Assembly: GCA_013696665.1 (NCBI GenBank)
Contig: JACCYC010000381.1
Coordinates: 1-20,812 of the forward strand
Length of the DNA stretch: 20,812 nt
DNA from: Burkholderiaceae bacterium
GTDB taxonomy: Bacteria; Pseudomonadota; Gammaproteobacteria; Burkholderiales; Burkholderiaceae_F
Direction of reading: 5' to 3'
Each line of letters opens with the position of its first letter. Position 1 is the stretch's first letter. The position numbers were made by a program, and so were the translations under genes. The notes beneath the pieces are model-generated. The model ran no database searches. It was not told the DNA's origin and saw only the letters and a program-made list of their open reading frames with translations. Positions 7,032 to 15,047 of this stretch are shown here, piece by piece.

Positions 7032-8047
7032 GCCAGCGCAATGCCGGGCACGACACCGCTGCCGGCGCCTGCACGATGCATTGCCGCGGCGTGCGCTTGC
7101 TGGTCGGCGTGATAGCTGGACCTGACGAGCGGGCCGCACGCAGCATGTAAAAAACCGAGCGCTGATGCCTCGGCCTCGAACATTGCAAACGTGTCGGGAT
7201 GTACGTAACGCGTTACCGGCAGATGATGTCCGCTCGGCGCCAGGTATTGGCCAATTGTCAGCATGTCGACGTTGTGCGCGCGCAAATCGCCCATGACCTG
7301 CAGAATTTCATCATCGGTCTCGCCCAGGCCGACCATCACGCCGCTCTTGGTCGGGACATTCGGAACGATCCGCTTGAATTCTGCTAGTAGCTTCAGCGAA
7401 TGCGTGTAGTCGGAACCCGGCCGCGCGTGCCGATACAAGCGGGGGACGGTTTCCAGATTGTGATTCATCACATCGGGCGGGGCCGCCTCGAGAATCTGTA
7501 GCGCGCGGTCGAGCCGGCCACGGAAGTCGGGCACCAGCACCTCGATGCGAGTCTCCGGCGCAAGTTCTCGGGTGGCACGGATGCAATCGACGAAATGCTG
7601 GGCTCCGCCGTCTTTCAAATCGTCGCGATCGACCGAGGTGATGACGACGTACGACAGCCTGAGTGCCGCAATTGTCTTGGCCAGATTGAGCGGTTCGTCG
7701 GCATCGAGCGGGTCGGGTCGGCCGTGGCCAACATCGCAAAACGGGCAGCGCCGCGTGCACTTATCGCCCATGATCATGAACGTCGCAGTGCCTTTGCCGA
7801 AGCACTCGCCGATGTTCGGACACGAAGCCTCCTCACAAACCGTATGCAGTTTGTGCTCGCGCAGGATGTTCTTGATCTCGTAAAAGCGCGTTGCAGGTGA
7901 CCCGGCCTTGACCCGGATCCATTCGGGTTTCTTCAGAATTTGAGTGCTCGGTACCGGCGTGATCGCGAATCGCTTGAAGACCTTGCCGGTTTTTGCCTCG
8001 CCTTTTTTCTTGGCAAGATCGATCGCAGGGGGCGCAGGGTTCATCAT
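7028..8047 (-). CDS. lipA: Lipoyl synthase
   Basis: LipA is a radical-SAM enzyme that inserts two sulfurs into octanoyl groups on lipoyl domains of pyruvate dehydrogenase, 2-oxoglutarate dehydrogenase and the glycine cleavage H protein. The protein has 339 residues. The auxiliary cluster cysteines are C71, C76 and C82 in CEEASCPNIGEC. The radical-SAM cysteines are C97, C101 and C104 in CTRRCPFC. The C-terminal RSSYHAD (309-315) supplies the conserved serine that ligates the auxiliary cluster. Two adjacent ATGs begin the gene; the first overlaps the lipB stop by one base (TGATG), indicating coupled translation. Both clusters and the length are intact. Confidence 0.98.
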   Translation of the reverse strand: MMNPAPPAIDLAKKKGEAKTGKVFKRFAITPVPSTQILKKPEWIRVKAGSPATRFYEIKNILREHKLHTVCEEASCPNIGECFGKGTATFMIMGDKCTRRCPFCDVGHGRPDPLDADEPLNLAKTIAALRLSYVVITSVDRDDLKDGGAQHFVDCIRATRELAPETRIEVLVPDFRGRLDRALQILEAAPPDVMNHNLETVPRLYRHARPGSDYTHSLKLLAEFKRIVPNVPTKSGVMVGLGETDDEILQVMGDLRAHNVDMLTIGQYLAPSGHHLPVTRYVHPDTFAMFEAEASALGFLHAACGPLVRSSYHADQQAHAAAMHRAGAGSGVVPGIALA

Positions 8048-8724
8048 CAGACCGCGATTCTAGCCAACGCGGGTGAGCTGATTTTCGCGGAGGGAGATAG
8101 ATGCGCTTGCAATCGTGCGCTCAAGCAGGCAGCAACCTCGGCGCAAGTGGTGTGCACACCGAGCGTGGCGAGATCAACTACCTCGAGCCCGTGATAACCG
8201 CAAGGATTGATGCGGGAGTATGGCGTCAAGTCCATCGCAACATTCAACGCGACGCCGTGATACGTGCACCCGCGCGTGACCTTGACGCCCAGCGCTGCGA
8301 TCTTCGCGAGGCCAGCGAATGGCGCTGGTGCGGCACTTTGCCACGGAGTAAACACCCCCGGTGCACCCGGGACGCGACGGCCCTCGATGCCAAACGATTC
8401 CACCGTCTGAATCACAGCCTGCTCGGCACGAAACACCAGCTCTTTGACGTAGATACCCATGCGACGCAGGTCCAGCAACGGATAGGCAATGACCTGACCG
8501 GGCCCGTGATAAGTCACCTGCCCGCCGCGATCCGACGCGATGACCGGGATGTCATCCGCGTCGAGCACATGCTCGCGCCGGCCCGCCTGGCCCAGCGTAA
8601 AAACCGGCGGGTGCTCGACCATCCACAGTTCGTCTTCGGTGTCCTCACATCGGGCCGCTGTGAATACGCGCATCGCCTGCCACGTGCGCGCGTAGTCCTC
8701 GCAGCCAAGTTGCCGAACGATCAT
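8047..8724 (-). CDS. lipB: Octanoyl-ACP:protein N-octanoyltransferase
   Basis: LipB moves octanoate from acyl carrier protein to the lysine of lipoyl domains, making the substrate of LipA. The protein has 225 residues. RGGQVTYHGPGQ at 66-77 is the family signature. The catalytic pair is Lys 141 in LAKIAALGVKV and Cys 175 in RINPCGYHGL. A Pro/Ala-rich loop (residues about 120-138, with TPWQSAAPAP) precedes the lysine and is slightly longer than in E. coli LipB. It lies 10 bases after the DUF493 gene and overlaps lipA by one base, so the three are surely co-transcribed. Confidence 0.97.
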   Translation of the reverse strand: MIVRQLGCEDYARTWQAMRVFTAARCEDTEDELWMVEHPPVFTLGQAGRREHVLDADDIPVIASDRGGQVTYHGPGQVIAYPLLDLRRMGIYVKELVFRAEQAVIQTVESFGIEGRRVPGAPGVFTPWQSAAPAPFAGLAKIAALGVKVTRGCTYHGVALNVAMDLTPYSRINPCGYHGLEVVDLATLGVHTTCAEVAACLSARLQAHLSPSAKISSPALARIAV

Positions 8725-8734
8725 CGGATGCCAA

Positions 8735-9028
8735 TCAAAGGACCACTTTGGTCATCGGATGGCTGGTGAGCGCTCGATAGAGGTCGTCAAGTTGTTCGCG
8801 TGATGTCGCGCGAATCGTGGCGGTGACCGACAGATAGTTACCATCCTTCGACGTGCGCATCTCCAGCGTGCTGGGGTCGAAATCAGCTGCGTGCGCCTGC
8901 ACGACTTCTACCATCGCCTGGGCGAATCCGTCGACCCGGCGGCCCATGATCTTGATCGGAAAATCGGTGGGAAACGTCAGCCCGGGAGGGCGTGGCGCTA
9001 AGTCCGAAGGTTTGGGTTCGTCACTCAT
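8735..9028 (-). CDS. DUF493 (YbeD) family protein
   Basis: This 97-residue protein has the DUF493/YbeD pattern: LTFPTDFPIKIMGR, then FAQAMVEVVQAHA, a central RTSKDGNYLSVTATIRATSREQLDDLYRAL and a C-terminal MTKVVL. The fold is ferredoxin-like, resembling ACT or regulatory domains. The function is unknown, but the gene sits next to lipB in many proteobacteria, as in the E. coli dacA-ybeD-lipB order, which suggests a link to lipoate or envelope metabolism. The ATG follows an AAGGA Shine-Dalgarno and lies 15 bases after the aminotransferase stop. Confidence 0.95.
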   Translation of the reverse strand: MSDEPKPSDLAPRPPGLTFPTDFPIKIMGRRVDGFAQAMVEVVQAHAADFDPSTLEMRTSKDGNYLSVTATIRATSREQLDDLYRALTSHPMTKVVL

Positions 9029-9043
9029 ACGTCCAATCCTTGT

Positions 9044-10003
9044 TCATCGGGTGCGCGCTTCGGGCGCGCATGCGGAGCTACGGCCTCGAAGCATTGCCCA
9101 AAGCTCGGCGTCAGCCTGCTTCCCCTGCTGAAACCACTGGTGCATGCTGCGATACATGGGGCCGGGTTTCCCGGAACCCACAGGTGCGCCATCCAGAGAA
9201 ACGATGGCCAACACCTCCCGGCCAGACGAGCTCAACCAGATTTCGTCTGCCGTGCGCAACTCCTCCGCCGCAACGGGGCGGACCTCGGTCGCCACGCCGT
9301 GCGCTTGTGTAATCCGAGCGATCCCGTCAACCGTGATGCCTGGAAGAATTTGCACCGTCTTCGGCGGCATGCTGACGACACCATTTTTTACGACACTGAT
9401 ATTCGTGCTCGACCCTTCGGTAAGGAAGCCGTCGCGCACCATCACGGTTTCGCTTGCCCCCTGATCGATCGCGTATTGCTTCATCAAAACGTTACCGAGC
9501 AGCGACGTGCTCTTGATGTCGCAATGTAGCCAGCGCTCGTCGGCATGTGTCACCGCGGCGACGCCTTCCTCAATCTGTTCGTTCGAAATCAGGGGCCAGG
9601 GTGACGTGCTGACGAATACGGTAGGGCTCACGCCCGACGGAAACGGGTGGTCGCGCTTGGCAATGCCGCGCGTGACCTGCACGTACACCAGCTGCCGTTG
9701 CCATGGATTGCGGTCGATGACCTCAGCGGTCAGGTCAAACCATTGTTCGATGGTCAATGGGTTAGCGATACGGACTGCATCGAGGCTACGTTGCAGACGC
9801 ACGAAGTGCTCGCGGATCTGAAAGGGGGCCCGATACGACCCGCGGTCATCTTGAAATTGGTCGACCGATATCACTTCATAGACACCGTCGCCGAAAATGA
9901 ACCCGCGGTCGAGCACCGACACTTTGGCATCGCGCAAGGCGCACCATTCGCCGTTCAGATAACAGGACGCCTGCTGCCAGTCCTTTTCGGGACCGCTCGA
10001 CAT
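9044..10003 (-). CDS. dat: D-amino-acid aminotransferase (class IV PLP)
   Basis: This is a fold-type IV PLP aminotransferase of 319 residues from ATG 10003. The PLP lysine is K164 in CDIKSTSLLGNV, and the glutamate contacting the pyridine nitrogen is E196 in LTEGSSTNI. The RDHPFP segment at about 117-122 carries the Arg-x-His pattern seen in D-alanine aminotransferases, which favours D-Ala:2-oxoglutarate activity over branched-chain transamination. A GTG at 10012 with GGGGA seven bases upstream is a competing start that would overlap the dacA stop. The preceding dacA product frees D-alanine from peptidoglycan, so the pair could recycle D-Ala to pyruvate and D-Glu. Aminodeoxychorismate lyase is the main alternative but fits the motif less well. 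Confidence 0.9.
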   Translation of the reverse strand: MSSGPEKDWQQASCYLNGEWCALRDAKVSVLDRGFIFGDGVYEVISVDQFQDDRGSYRAPFQIREHFVRLQRSLDAVRIANPLTIEQWFDLTAEVIDRNPWQRQLVYVQVTRGIAKRDHPFPSGVSPTVFVSTSPWPLISNEQIEEGVAAVTHADERWLHCDIKSTSLLGNVLMKQYAIDQGASETVMVRDGFLTEGSSTNISVVKNGVVSMPPKTVQILPGITVDGIARITQAHGVATEVRPVAAEELRTADEIWLSSSGREVLAIVSLDGAPVGSGKPGPMYRSMHQWFQQGKQADAELWAMLRGRSSACAPEARTR

Positions 10004-10004
10004 T

Positions 10005-11186
10005 TCAGCCACTGCGTTTTCCCCACCACAGCATGATCGAATCGTACGCGCGGCGGAGCAACCCACCGGCCTCGATGTGCGCAAGCGCTACCACCGGCAC
10101 GTTGGCAACGGATCGTCCGCCGGCGGAAACCGTCATGTGCCCGACAGTCGCGCCTCGCTGCAGCGGAGCAAGCAGCGGATCAGTGCGTTCGATTGTTGAT
10201 CTGAGTGGCTCGCTGCCGAGAGCGCGCAATTCATCGGATGGCACGGTAACAAAGACGTCTCGGTCCACCCCCACCGGTACGCTGCCTTGCTCGCCCTTCC
10301 ACACGGGCGGATTTGCAAGCACGTCGCCACGGCGATACAGCTGAACGGTATCGAAAGCAGCGTATCCGTAGTTGAGTAATCGCAACGTTTCCTGCGTGCG
10401 CGCGCCATCGTTGAGTGCTCCAAGCACGACGGCCACAAGCCGCCGCTTAAATGTTCGTTGTCCCTCGCCCTGGACCCGTGCGGCAGAGGCGACTATTGAC
10501 CAGCCCGGGGCGGCGAGCTGTCCGGTTTTCATTCCATCGATGTGCGGGTCGACCCATAACAGCCGATTGCTGTTCGATTGCGAGATGTTGTTGTACGCAA
10601 ATTCACGCTGGGCAAACAACGCTGCGTGTTGCGGGTATTCAGCGCTCAATTGCAAAGCCAGAACCGCCAGATCCTCTGCGCTTGAATAATGTTGCGCATC
10701 CGATTGCCCGGTTGGATTTGCAAACTGTGTGTTTTTCATCCCAAGGCGCAGTGCTTCCGCGTTCATCCGGCCCACAAAAGCCTCAGTGCTACCCGCGCTG
10801 TGCTCCGCCAGGGCTACCGCGGCATCATTGGCCGATGCCGTCAGCATCCCGCGCAACAGCTGATCGACCGTTACCGGGCGACCGGGTTCGAGAAACATTC
10901 GCGCGCCGACTTTGCCGGGCGCCTTAAACGCCGTAGGCGACACGATGACGGTTTCGTCAAGCCGGATGCGATTTTCGTTCAGTGTGATGAACGCAACATA
11001 GGCGGTCATCAGCTTTGTCAGCGAAGCAGGTTCCAATCGGGCTGCTGGTTGATATGACGCCAGGCGAGCGCCGCTGGTGGCGTCGACCAGAACCCATGCG
11101 CGCGCAGCTAACGTCGGCGCCGCTTGCGCAGCCCCCGCTGGCGCGAGCCACGATGAAACAAGTGCAGCAACCAAGAAGCGGAGCAT
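10005..11186 (-). CDS. dacA: D-alanyl-D-alanine carboxypeptidase (PBP5/6 family)
   Basis: This low-molecular-weight penicillin-binding protein trims terminal D-Ala from peptidoglycan pentapeptides. It has 393 residues with a signal peptide ending near AGAAQA at 17-22. All three serine-penicilloyl motifs are present: S55-L-T-K58, S118-A-N120 and K220-T-G222. The C-terminal part is the beta-rich PBP5 domain (about 285-375), and the end LLRRAYDSIMLWWGKRSG is the amphipathic helix that anchors it to the inner membrane. The ATG lacks a recognisable Shine-Dalgarno. The stop lies one base before the aminotransferase ATG, indicating coupling. An 80-base gap with no clear promoter separates it from the upstream gene. 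Confidence 0.96.
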   Translation of the reverse strand: MLRFLVAALVSSWLAPAGAAQAAPTLAARAWVLVDATSGARLASYQPAARLEPASLTKLMTAYVAFITLNENRIRLDETVIVSPTAFKAPGKVGARMFLEPGRPVTVDQLLRGMLTASANDAAVALAEHSAGSTEAFVGRMNAEALRLGMKNTQFANPTGQSDAQHYSSAEDLAVLALQLSAEYPQHAALFAQREFAYNNISQSNSNRLLWVDPHIDGMKTGQLAAPGWSIVASAARVQGEGQRTFKRRLVAVVLGALNDGARTQETLRLLNYGYAAFDTVQLYRRGDVLANPPVWKGEQGSVPVGVDRDVFVTVPSDELRALGSEPLRSTIERTDPLLAPLQRGATVGHMTVSAGGRSVANVPVVALAHIEAGGLLRRAYDSIMLWWGKRSG

Positions 11187-11266
11187 CGGGACAAGGAGAA
11201 TTAGAGAGTCGGCAAGCTGCGCCGCTGCTGAAATCGACCGGAAGCGTTTCGGAAAGTTCGATTCGA

Positions 11267-11803
11267 TTAAGCGCGCCGCCGCAGTGACTTCAAGTATTCC
11301 TGAGCCGTATCACGGCCGAGCGCTGATGAGATAAAGCGCTCGGCCTCCCGCACGCAGTATCGAAATTCTTCAATCGTGCGGCACCCTTCCAGCCGCATCG
11401 CAAGTGAATCGGCCGTGGGCCCAAGTCGCTCAGTCAATCCTCGAACTGCGCGGCGCTTGACTTCGTCGAGCGTAATCGGATTGGGGTCGCGCTCGTCGAA
11501 ACCCTCGGCGGTTACAGGGCCAAGCGCAGCCGCACCTGCGCTGGATTCGCTTTCTCGTCCATAAACGGTGGGAACATCCAGCGCGCCAAACTGAGATACC
11601 CGCTGGATCAGCCCGCCGCTTTCCAAAGTCGCGACGACCCCCTCGATTTCACCGGGTTTGACGACGATCGATAGATCATCGATCGTGCGCTTGCCGTCGA
11701 TCATGATCAGCACGCGACGCGTTGCCATAGGCAGCTGCGCGCTGCGCAACGAAATTTCCGCAATGCCGATGGGAGTCTTTGTATAGACGAGTGTGCCGTC
11801 CAC
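11267..11803 (-). CDS. Uncharacterised 178-residue protein
   Basis: I do not recognise a named family. The protein is soluble, with no signal peptide or membrane segment. Residues 8-75 (TKTPIGIAEISLRS, RRVLIMIDGKRTIDDL, VVATLESGGLIQRV) look like a winged-helix arrangement with a short beta-hairpin, recalling the DUF4388/PatA-type N-terminal domain that precedes signalling outputs. A polar linker follows (80-110), then helices with LEGCRTIEEFRYCVREAERFI. The start is GTG 11803 with a weak GAGAATC upstream. It stands between the hydrolase and dacA in the same direction, with gaps of 112 and 80 bases, so operon membership is uncertain. Codon usage matches its neighbours. Confidence 0.8.
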   Translation of the reverse strand: MDGTLVYTKTPIGIAEISLRSAQLPMATRRVLIMIDGKRTIDDLSIVVKPGEIEGVVATLESGGLIQRVSQFGALDVPTVYGRESESSAGAAALGPVTAEGFDERDPNPITLDEVKRRAVRGLTERLGPTADSLAMRLEGCRTIEEFRYCVREAERFISSALGRDTAQEYLKSLRRRA

Positions 11804-11915
11804 TGATTCTCAGGTGCGCGCTGTGCGCTGCCGTTCCGTAGTGTCGTTACGCGGGTACTAGCCTCGCCGGCTTGCTCGGCCGCGGCTCAATCGCCTCGCC
11901 TTGGATAAGGTCTTT

Positions 11916-12611
11916 TTAGACAGTTTGCCGAACCGAGTCAATTGCAGGCATGCCTCGAATATGCGCCTTTATCAGGCGTTTTAGTACACCGAGGCGCCGG
12001 TGAAAGAAGTGATCGGCGCCAGGAACGACAACCACTGGCAAGTCTTGCGGGCGCGCCCATTCGAGCACGTCGCTCAGCGGAATCGTCTGATCAAGTTCGC
12101 CGTGGATGACCAGAGTCTCGGTTGCGACCGTAGGCATCGGCCACTTTCCTGCCGCGCAACCAATCAGCACGTTGATTGCAGGGGTTCTTCCCAACGCCGT
12201 GAGGGTCTGCGCTGCGCGCGCTGCGACATAACTCCCAAACGAAAATCCGGCCACTGCCATCGGCAGTTCCTCGTTAACGCGTAACTTCAATTCGGGTAGT
12301 TGTGGGAGCGAAGCAATGATGTGCAAAAAGTCTTCGGTCTCGCCGATGCCTTCGTCGTGCGCGCCGGCCGAAGCACCCACCCCGCGAAAGTTGGGGCGCA
12401 CTGCGAGCCACCCGACGCCGGCGAAAGTTCGTGCGATCGTTGCCACGACTTTGTTATCGAAAGTGCCGCCGAACAATGGATGAGGATGCCCAATGTAGAT
12501 AATTCCGGTCGGCGTTTCGGGCGGCCAATCGAGGCCCAGCTCAATCGGGCCGGCAGCGCCAACAATGACCGTTCTTGCAATCGAAGCCGGCACTTCAGTG
12601 CGCAAGTTCAA
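11916..12611 (-). CDS. Alpha/beta hydrolase
   Basis: This 231-residue alpha/beta-fold hydrolase is of the COG2945 type. The likely triad is Ser 124 in GFSFGSYVAARA, Asp 174 in HGELDQTIPL and His 201 in PGADHFFHRRL. GHPHPLFGGTFDNKVV and RPNFRGVGASAGAHDEGIGE are the oxyanion and cap motifs usual in this group. No signal peptide is seen, so it is cytoplasmic; the substrate is unknown. The frame starts with TTG 12611, which overlaps the ferredoxin stop as TTGA. No ATG is available upstream of the fold and no Shine-Dalgarno is seen, so translation probably depends on coupling. Confidence 0.92.
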   Translation of the reverse strand: MNLRTEVPASIARTVIVGAAGPIELGLDWPPETPTGIIYIGHPHPLFGGTFDNKVVATIARTFAGVGWLAVRPNFRGVGASAGAHDEGIGETEDFLHIIASLPQLPELKLRVNEELPMAVAGFSFGSYVAARAAQTLTALGRTPAINVLIGCAAGKWPMPTVATETLVIHGELDQTIPLSDVLEWARPQDLPVVVVPGADHFFHRRLGVLKRLIKAHIRGMPAIDSVRQTV

Positions 12612-12916
12612 ATACGCAGCCGATCGACCACTTCGCCCTTGACCAGATGGCGGTCGATAATCTCGTCGATGTCATGTGCGTCGACGTAGGTGTACCAAAC
12701 ACCTTCTGGATAAACGACGATGCACGGACCTTCGTCACACCGGTCAAGGCAGCCGGATTTATTGATGCGGATGTGTCCTTTGCCGTTCAGATCAAGTGCC
12801 TTGATCCGAGATTTCGCGTGTTGTTGCATGCCGGCGGCGTCGTGCCTGCCGCAGCACGCAGCGCCGTTTTCGCGCTGGTTAAGACAGAAAAAGACGTGAC
12901 GCTCGTAATAGCTCAT
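12608..12916 (-). CDS. Thioredoxin-like (2Fe-2S) ferredoxin
   Basis: This 102-residue protein has the thioredoxin-like 2Fe-2S ferredoxin pattern. The opening YERHVFFCLNQRENGAACCG carries Cys 11 and Cys 21/22, and SGCLDRCDEGPCIVVYPEGVWY carries Cys 56 and Cys 60, with Cys 65 nearby. The cluster is probably held by C11, C21 or C22, C56 and C60. ATG 12916 is chosen because an upstream extension to 12994 would overlap the VanZ gene and precedes the conserved motif. It begins seven bases after the VanZ stop and overlaps the hydrolase by four bases. The electron partner is unknown. Confidence 0.93.
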   Translation of the reverse strand: MSYYERHVFFCLNQRENGAACCGRHDAAGMQQHAKSRIKALDLNGKGHIRINKSGCLDRCDEGPCIVVYPEGVWYTYVDAHDIDEIIDRHLVKGEVVDRLRI

Positions 12917-12923
12917 GCGCAAA

Positions 12924-14081
12924 TTATAGGGTTGCGCTGACCGCGCGCGGACCGGTGGGCAACCAGAGCATGACCAGAGTGCCTGCGAGCGCAAAAGGCC
13001 AGAGAAGCGACAACCAGCGGGCCAAGGCGTTAAAGTTCAGAAGCTCACCCTGGCGCCAGTCGCTGATCGCGTCGATGTAGTACGGGTTGTCCGGTACCAC
13101 GTTGACGGCAAGCAGCAGCGCTGCCACGGCGAGGATGGCAATGCGCGCCCGCCACACGCGGGGGCCGGCGCTGGCGGCGAACAGACACAGCGCGCCAATA
13201 GCGAGTCCGCCGAAAGCACCCGGTGTCAACCACGCAAGTGAACGCTCTGGTCCGAATTGCAGAGCATTCGCAAAGGTCTTGGCCAGCAGCGTGGCGGCGA
13301 GCAGCGCGAGTAGCAGTTTGATCCTGGGTGCCTGCCGTTGCATCGCAGAAGCAAAGCCCAGCCCAGCGGCCAGCACTGCAGCGGCTACGACAAACGCTTC
13401 TGCCAGTACAAACTCGGCGACGTCGAAATCTTCGGCCCAATCGTTCACCGGAAAAAGGCTTGAGGCGACCACCGGTAGCGCTGCAAACAACGCGCCGAGC
13501 TCTTGGCGAATGTCGCCGTTGCCAAACAACATTGGTGCGGGGTAGATCTGCGCCGCTGGCCACAGCGCGACGACCAGCAGCAGCAGCGAAGCGCGATCGC
13601 TGAACCACTGTCGGCGCCAGGCGACCAGGCGCCCTCGATCGATTACCGCGGAAGACAACGGCGCCGCGATTAACGCGCCCAGCAAAGCGCCCGCGGAATT
13701 GGTTAGCAGATCCAGGTTCGACGAGATACGGGTGGGCAGGAAACTTTGCATCGCCTCGATGGTGCCTGCCAGCAGAGTTCCACCCAGCAGCGCGAGGAGC
13801 ACGACGGTCCAGCCGCGCGCAAACGGGTGTAGAGCAAATGCGAGCAGTGCGCCAAACGGAACATACGCAAGTACATTGATCGCAAGATCGAAATGGGTTA
13901 CATGCGTCGGAATCGGTGCTGTCAAATACGCGAATGGGCTTAATCCAAGATCGCGCCACCGGCTCCAAGGCGCCAGCCCCGAGTAAATCAACAGCAACGC
14001 ATACACAGCAAGGGCAGCGCGCGCCAGCCGGGACGAGCGCGGCGATGGTTGCGGATCAGGTGCGATGCTCGGCGAAGACAT
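12924..14081 (-). CDS. VanZ family integral membrane protein
   Basis: This 385-residue polytopic membrane protein has about nine hydrophobic segments. The N-terminal half matches VanZ: SGLAPWSRW, FDLAINVLAYVPFGALLAF, ALLGGTLLAGTIEAMQSFLPTRISSNLDLLTNSAGALLGALI. VanZ proteins are linked to low-level teicoplanin resistance in enterococci, but in proteobacteria their role is unknown and may be general envelope function. The first 20 residues are Pro/Ser-rich and cytoplasmic. The gene heads the long minus-strand run and is divergent from birA, with a 120-base intergenic region that must hold promoters for both. Confidence 0.9.
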   Translation of the reverse strand: MSSPSIAPDPQPSPRSSRLARAALAVYALLLIYSGLAPWSRWRDLGLSPFAYLTAPIPTHVTHFDLAINVLAYVPFGALLAFALHPFARGWTVVLLALLGGTLLAGTIEAMQSFLPTRISSNLDLLTNSAGALLGALIAAPLSSAVIDRGRLVAWRRQWFSDRASLLLLVVALWPAAQIYPAPMLFGNGDIRQELGALFAALPVVASSLFPVNDWAEDFDVAEFVLAEAFVVAAAVLAAGLGFASAMQRQAPRIKLLLALLAATLLAKTFANALQFGPERSLAWLTPGAFGGLAIGALCLFAASAGPRVWRARIAILAVAALLLAVNVVPDNPYYIDAISDWRQGELLNFNALARWLSLLWPFALAGTLVMLWLPTGPRAVSATL

Positions 14082-14201
14082 GATCGAATGTTATGCCGCT
14101 GGCGCGGCCGACCTGCCAAAGCGTTGCGTCAATACACATCGGACGCTCCGCTCGAGTGTTAAATTTGATCGCCAAGAACTTGATGATGCGGAATTCGCGG
14201 G
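14082..14201. promoter_or_regulatory. Divergent intergenic region between VanZ-family gene and birA
   Basis: This 120-base gap must contain at least one promoter for each direction. The most AT-rich part is around 14158-14168 (GTTAAATTTGA), with TTAAAT as a possible -10 for birA, but no good -35 lies at normal spacing. I see no clear operator palindrome or hairpin. Because this BirA lacks the DNA-binding domain, biotin-operator control is not expected here. Confidence 0.3.
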
Positions 14202-15047
14202 TTGGACACAACGCTTCCCTCCACGGCACTTAAACCTAACGCGTTGAAGACGCTCGTGCCTGCGGAGATTGCGCACGCGCTTTCCGTCACGTGGCGAGGC
14301 CGCGTAAGCGTTGAAGCCGTAGCGACAACCGGCTCAACCAACGAAGATCTGATGCTGCGGGCGCGGGTCGAGCAGCCCGCAGTTTGCGTGCTGCGCGCGG
14401 CCGACGTGCAGACGCACGGCCGAGGCCGGCAGGCGCGGGCGTGGCGCGCAGCGTCTGGGGATGCGTTGCTGTTCTCAGTGTCCGTTCCGGTTGCTTCGTT
14501 GCCGCCTTCGTTGTCCGCGATTACATTGGCATGCGGAGTTACCCTTGCGGAATGCCTCGGATCGCATCACGTTGCCGTCAATCTCAAATGGCCCAACGAC
14601 ATTCGCGTCCGCGGTCGCAAGCTGGCTGGAATTCTGACCGAACTGGTGGTCGATCGCGTGGCTCGCTACACATTGGTGATCGGTGTCGGCATGAACATGC
14701 GGCTCAGTGAGGCAGAACGGCACGCGATTGGGGTTCCAGCGATCGGTTTAGAGGAATTACTACGGTCAACGGTTGATGGCGGTCGCGAGCAGTGGATTGG
14801 CCGACTCGGCAGCGCCATCCTGACTGCTGCTGATGAATTCATACGCGACGGCTTCGACCCGTTTTGTTTGCGTTTCAATCAATTGCTCGAAGCGCGCGGC
14901 GAGGTCGTCGACGTAATCGACGGCAATCAGAATGCGGCCAGCGGAAGGATCGTGGAGGTCGATCGTTTCGGACGGCTCATTATCGAAGCGGAGGGGGTTA
15001 CCCGAAGCGTCAGTGTCGGCGACATTTCGCTGCGAGTAAGACCATGA
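14202..15047 (+). CDS. birA: Biotin--[acetyl-CoA-carboxylase] ligase, no HTH domain
   Basis: Biotin protein ligase activates biotin as biotinyl-AMP and attaches it to the BCCP subunit of acetyl-CoA carboxylase. Visible motifs are STNEDL, THGRGRQARAW (the biotinoyl-AMP loop), SGDALLFSVSVP, LKWPNDIRVRGRKLAGIL and VIGVGMNM, followed by the C-terminal SH3-like domain ending SVSVGDISLRV. The N-terminal winged-helix of E. coli BirA is absent, so it is a monofunctional ligase without repressor activity. There is no ATG in the early frame: TTG 14202 gives 281 residues, and TTG 14244 or GTG 14256 are alternatives, none with a strong Shine-Dalgarno. Its stop overlaps the coaX start as ATGA. Confidence 0.93.
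   Translation: MDTTLPSTALKPNALKTLVPAEIAHALSVTWRGRVSVEAVATTGSTNEDLMLRARVEQPAVCVLRAADVQTHGRGRQARAWRAASGDALLFSVSVPVASLPPSLSAITLACGVTLAECLGSHHVAVNLKWPNDIRVRGRKLAGILTELVVDRVARYTLVIGVGMNMRLSEAERHAIGVPAIGLEELLRSTVDGGREQWIGRLGSAILTAADEFIRDGFDPFCLRFNQLLEARGEVVDVIDGNQNAASGRIVEVDRFGRLIIEAEGVTRSVSVGDISLRVRP

Noticed and set aside
11804..11915. Possible terminator after the alpha/beta hydrolase
   Set aside because: Only a four-base stem (CCTT/AAGG) was found, with no following T-tract in the right direction.
13045..13968. Minus-strand open frame (307 codons) overlapping the VanZ-family gene in another frame
   Set aside because: Cys/Arg-rich out-of-frame shadow; the VanZ frame shows regular hydrophobic helices and family motifs.
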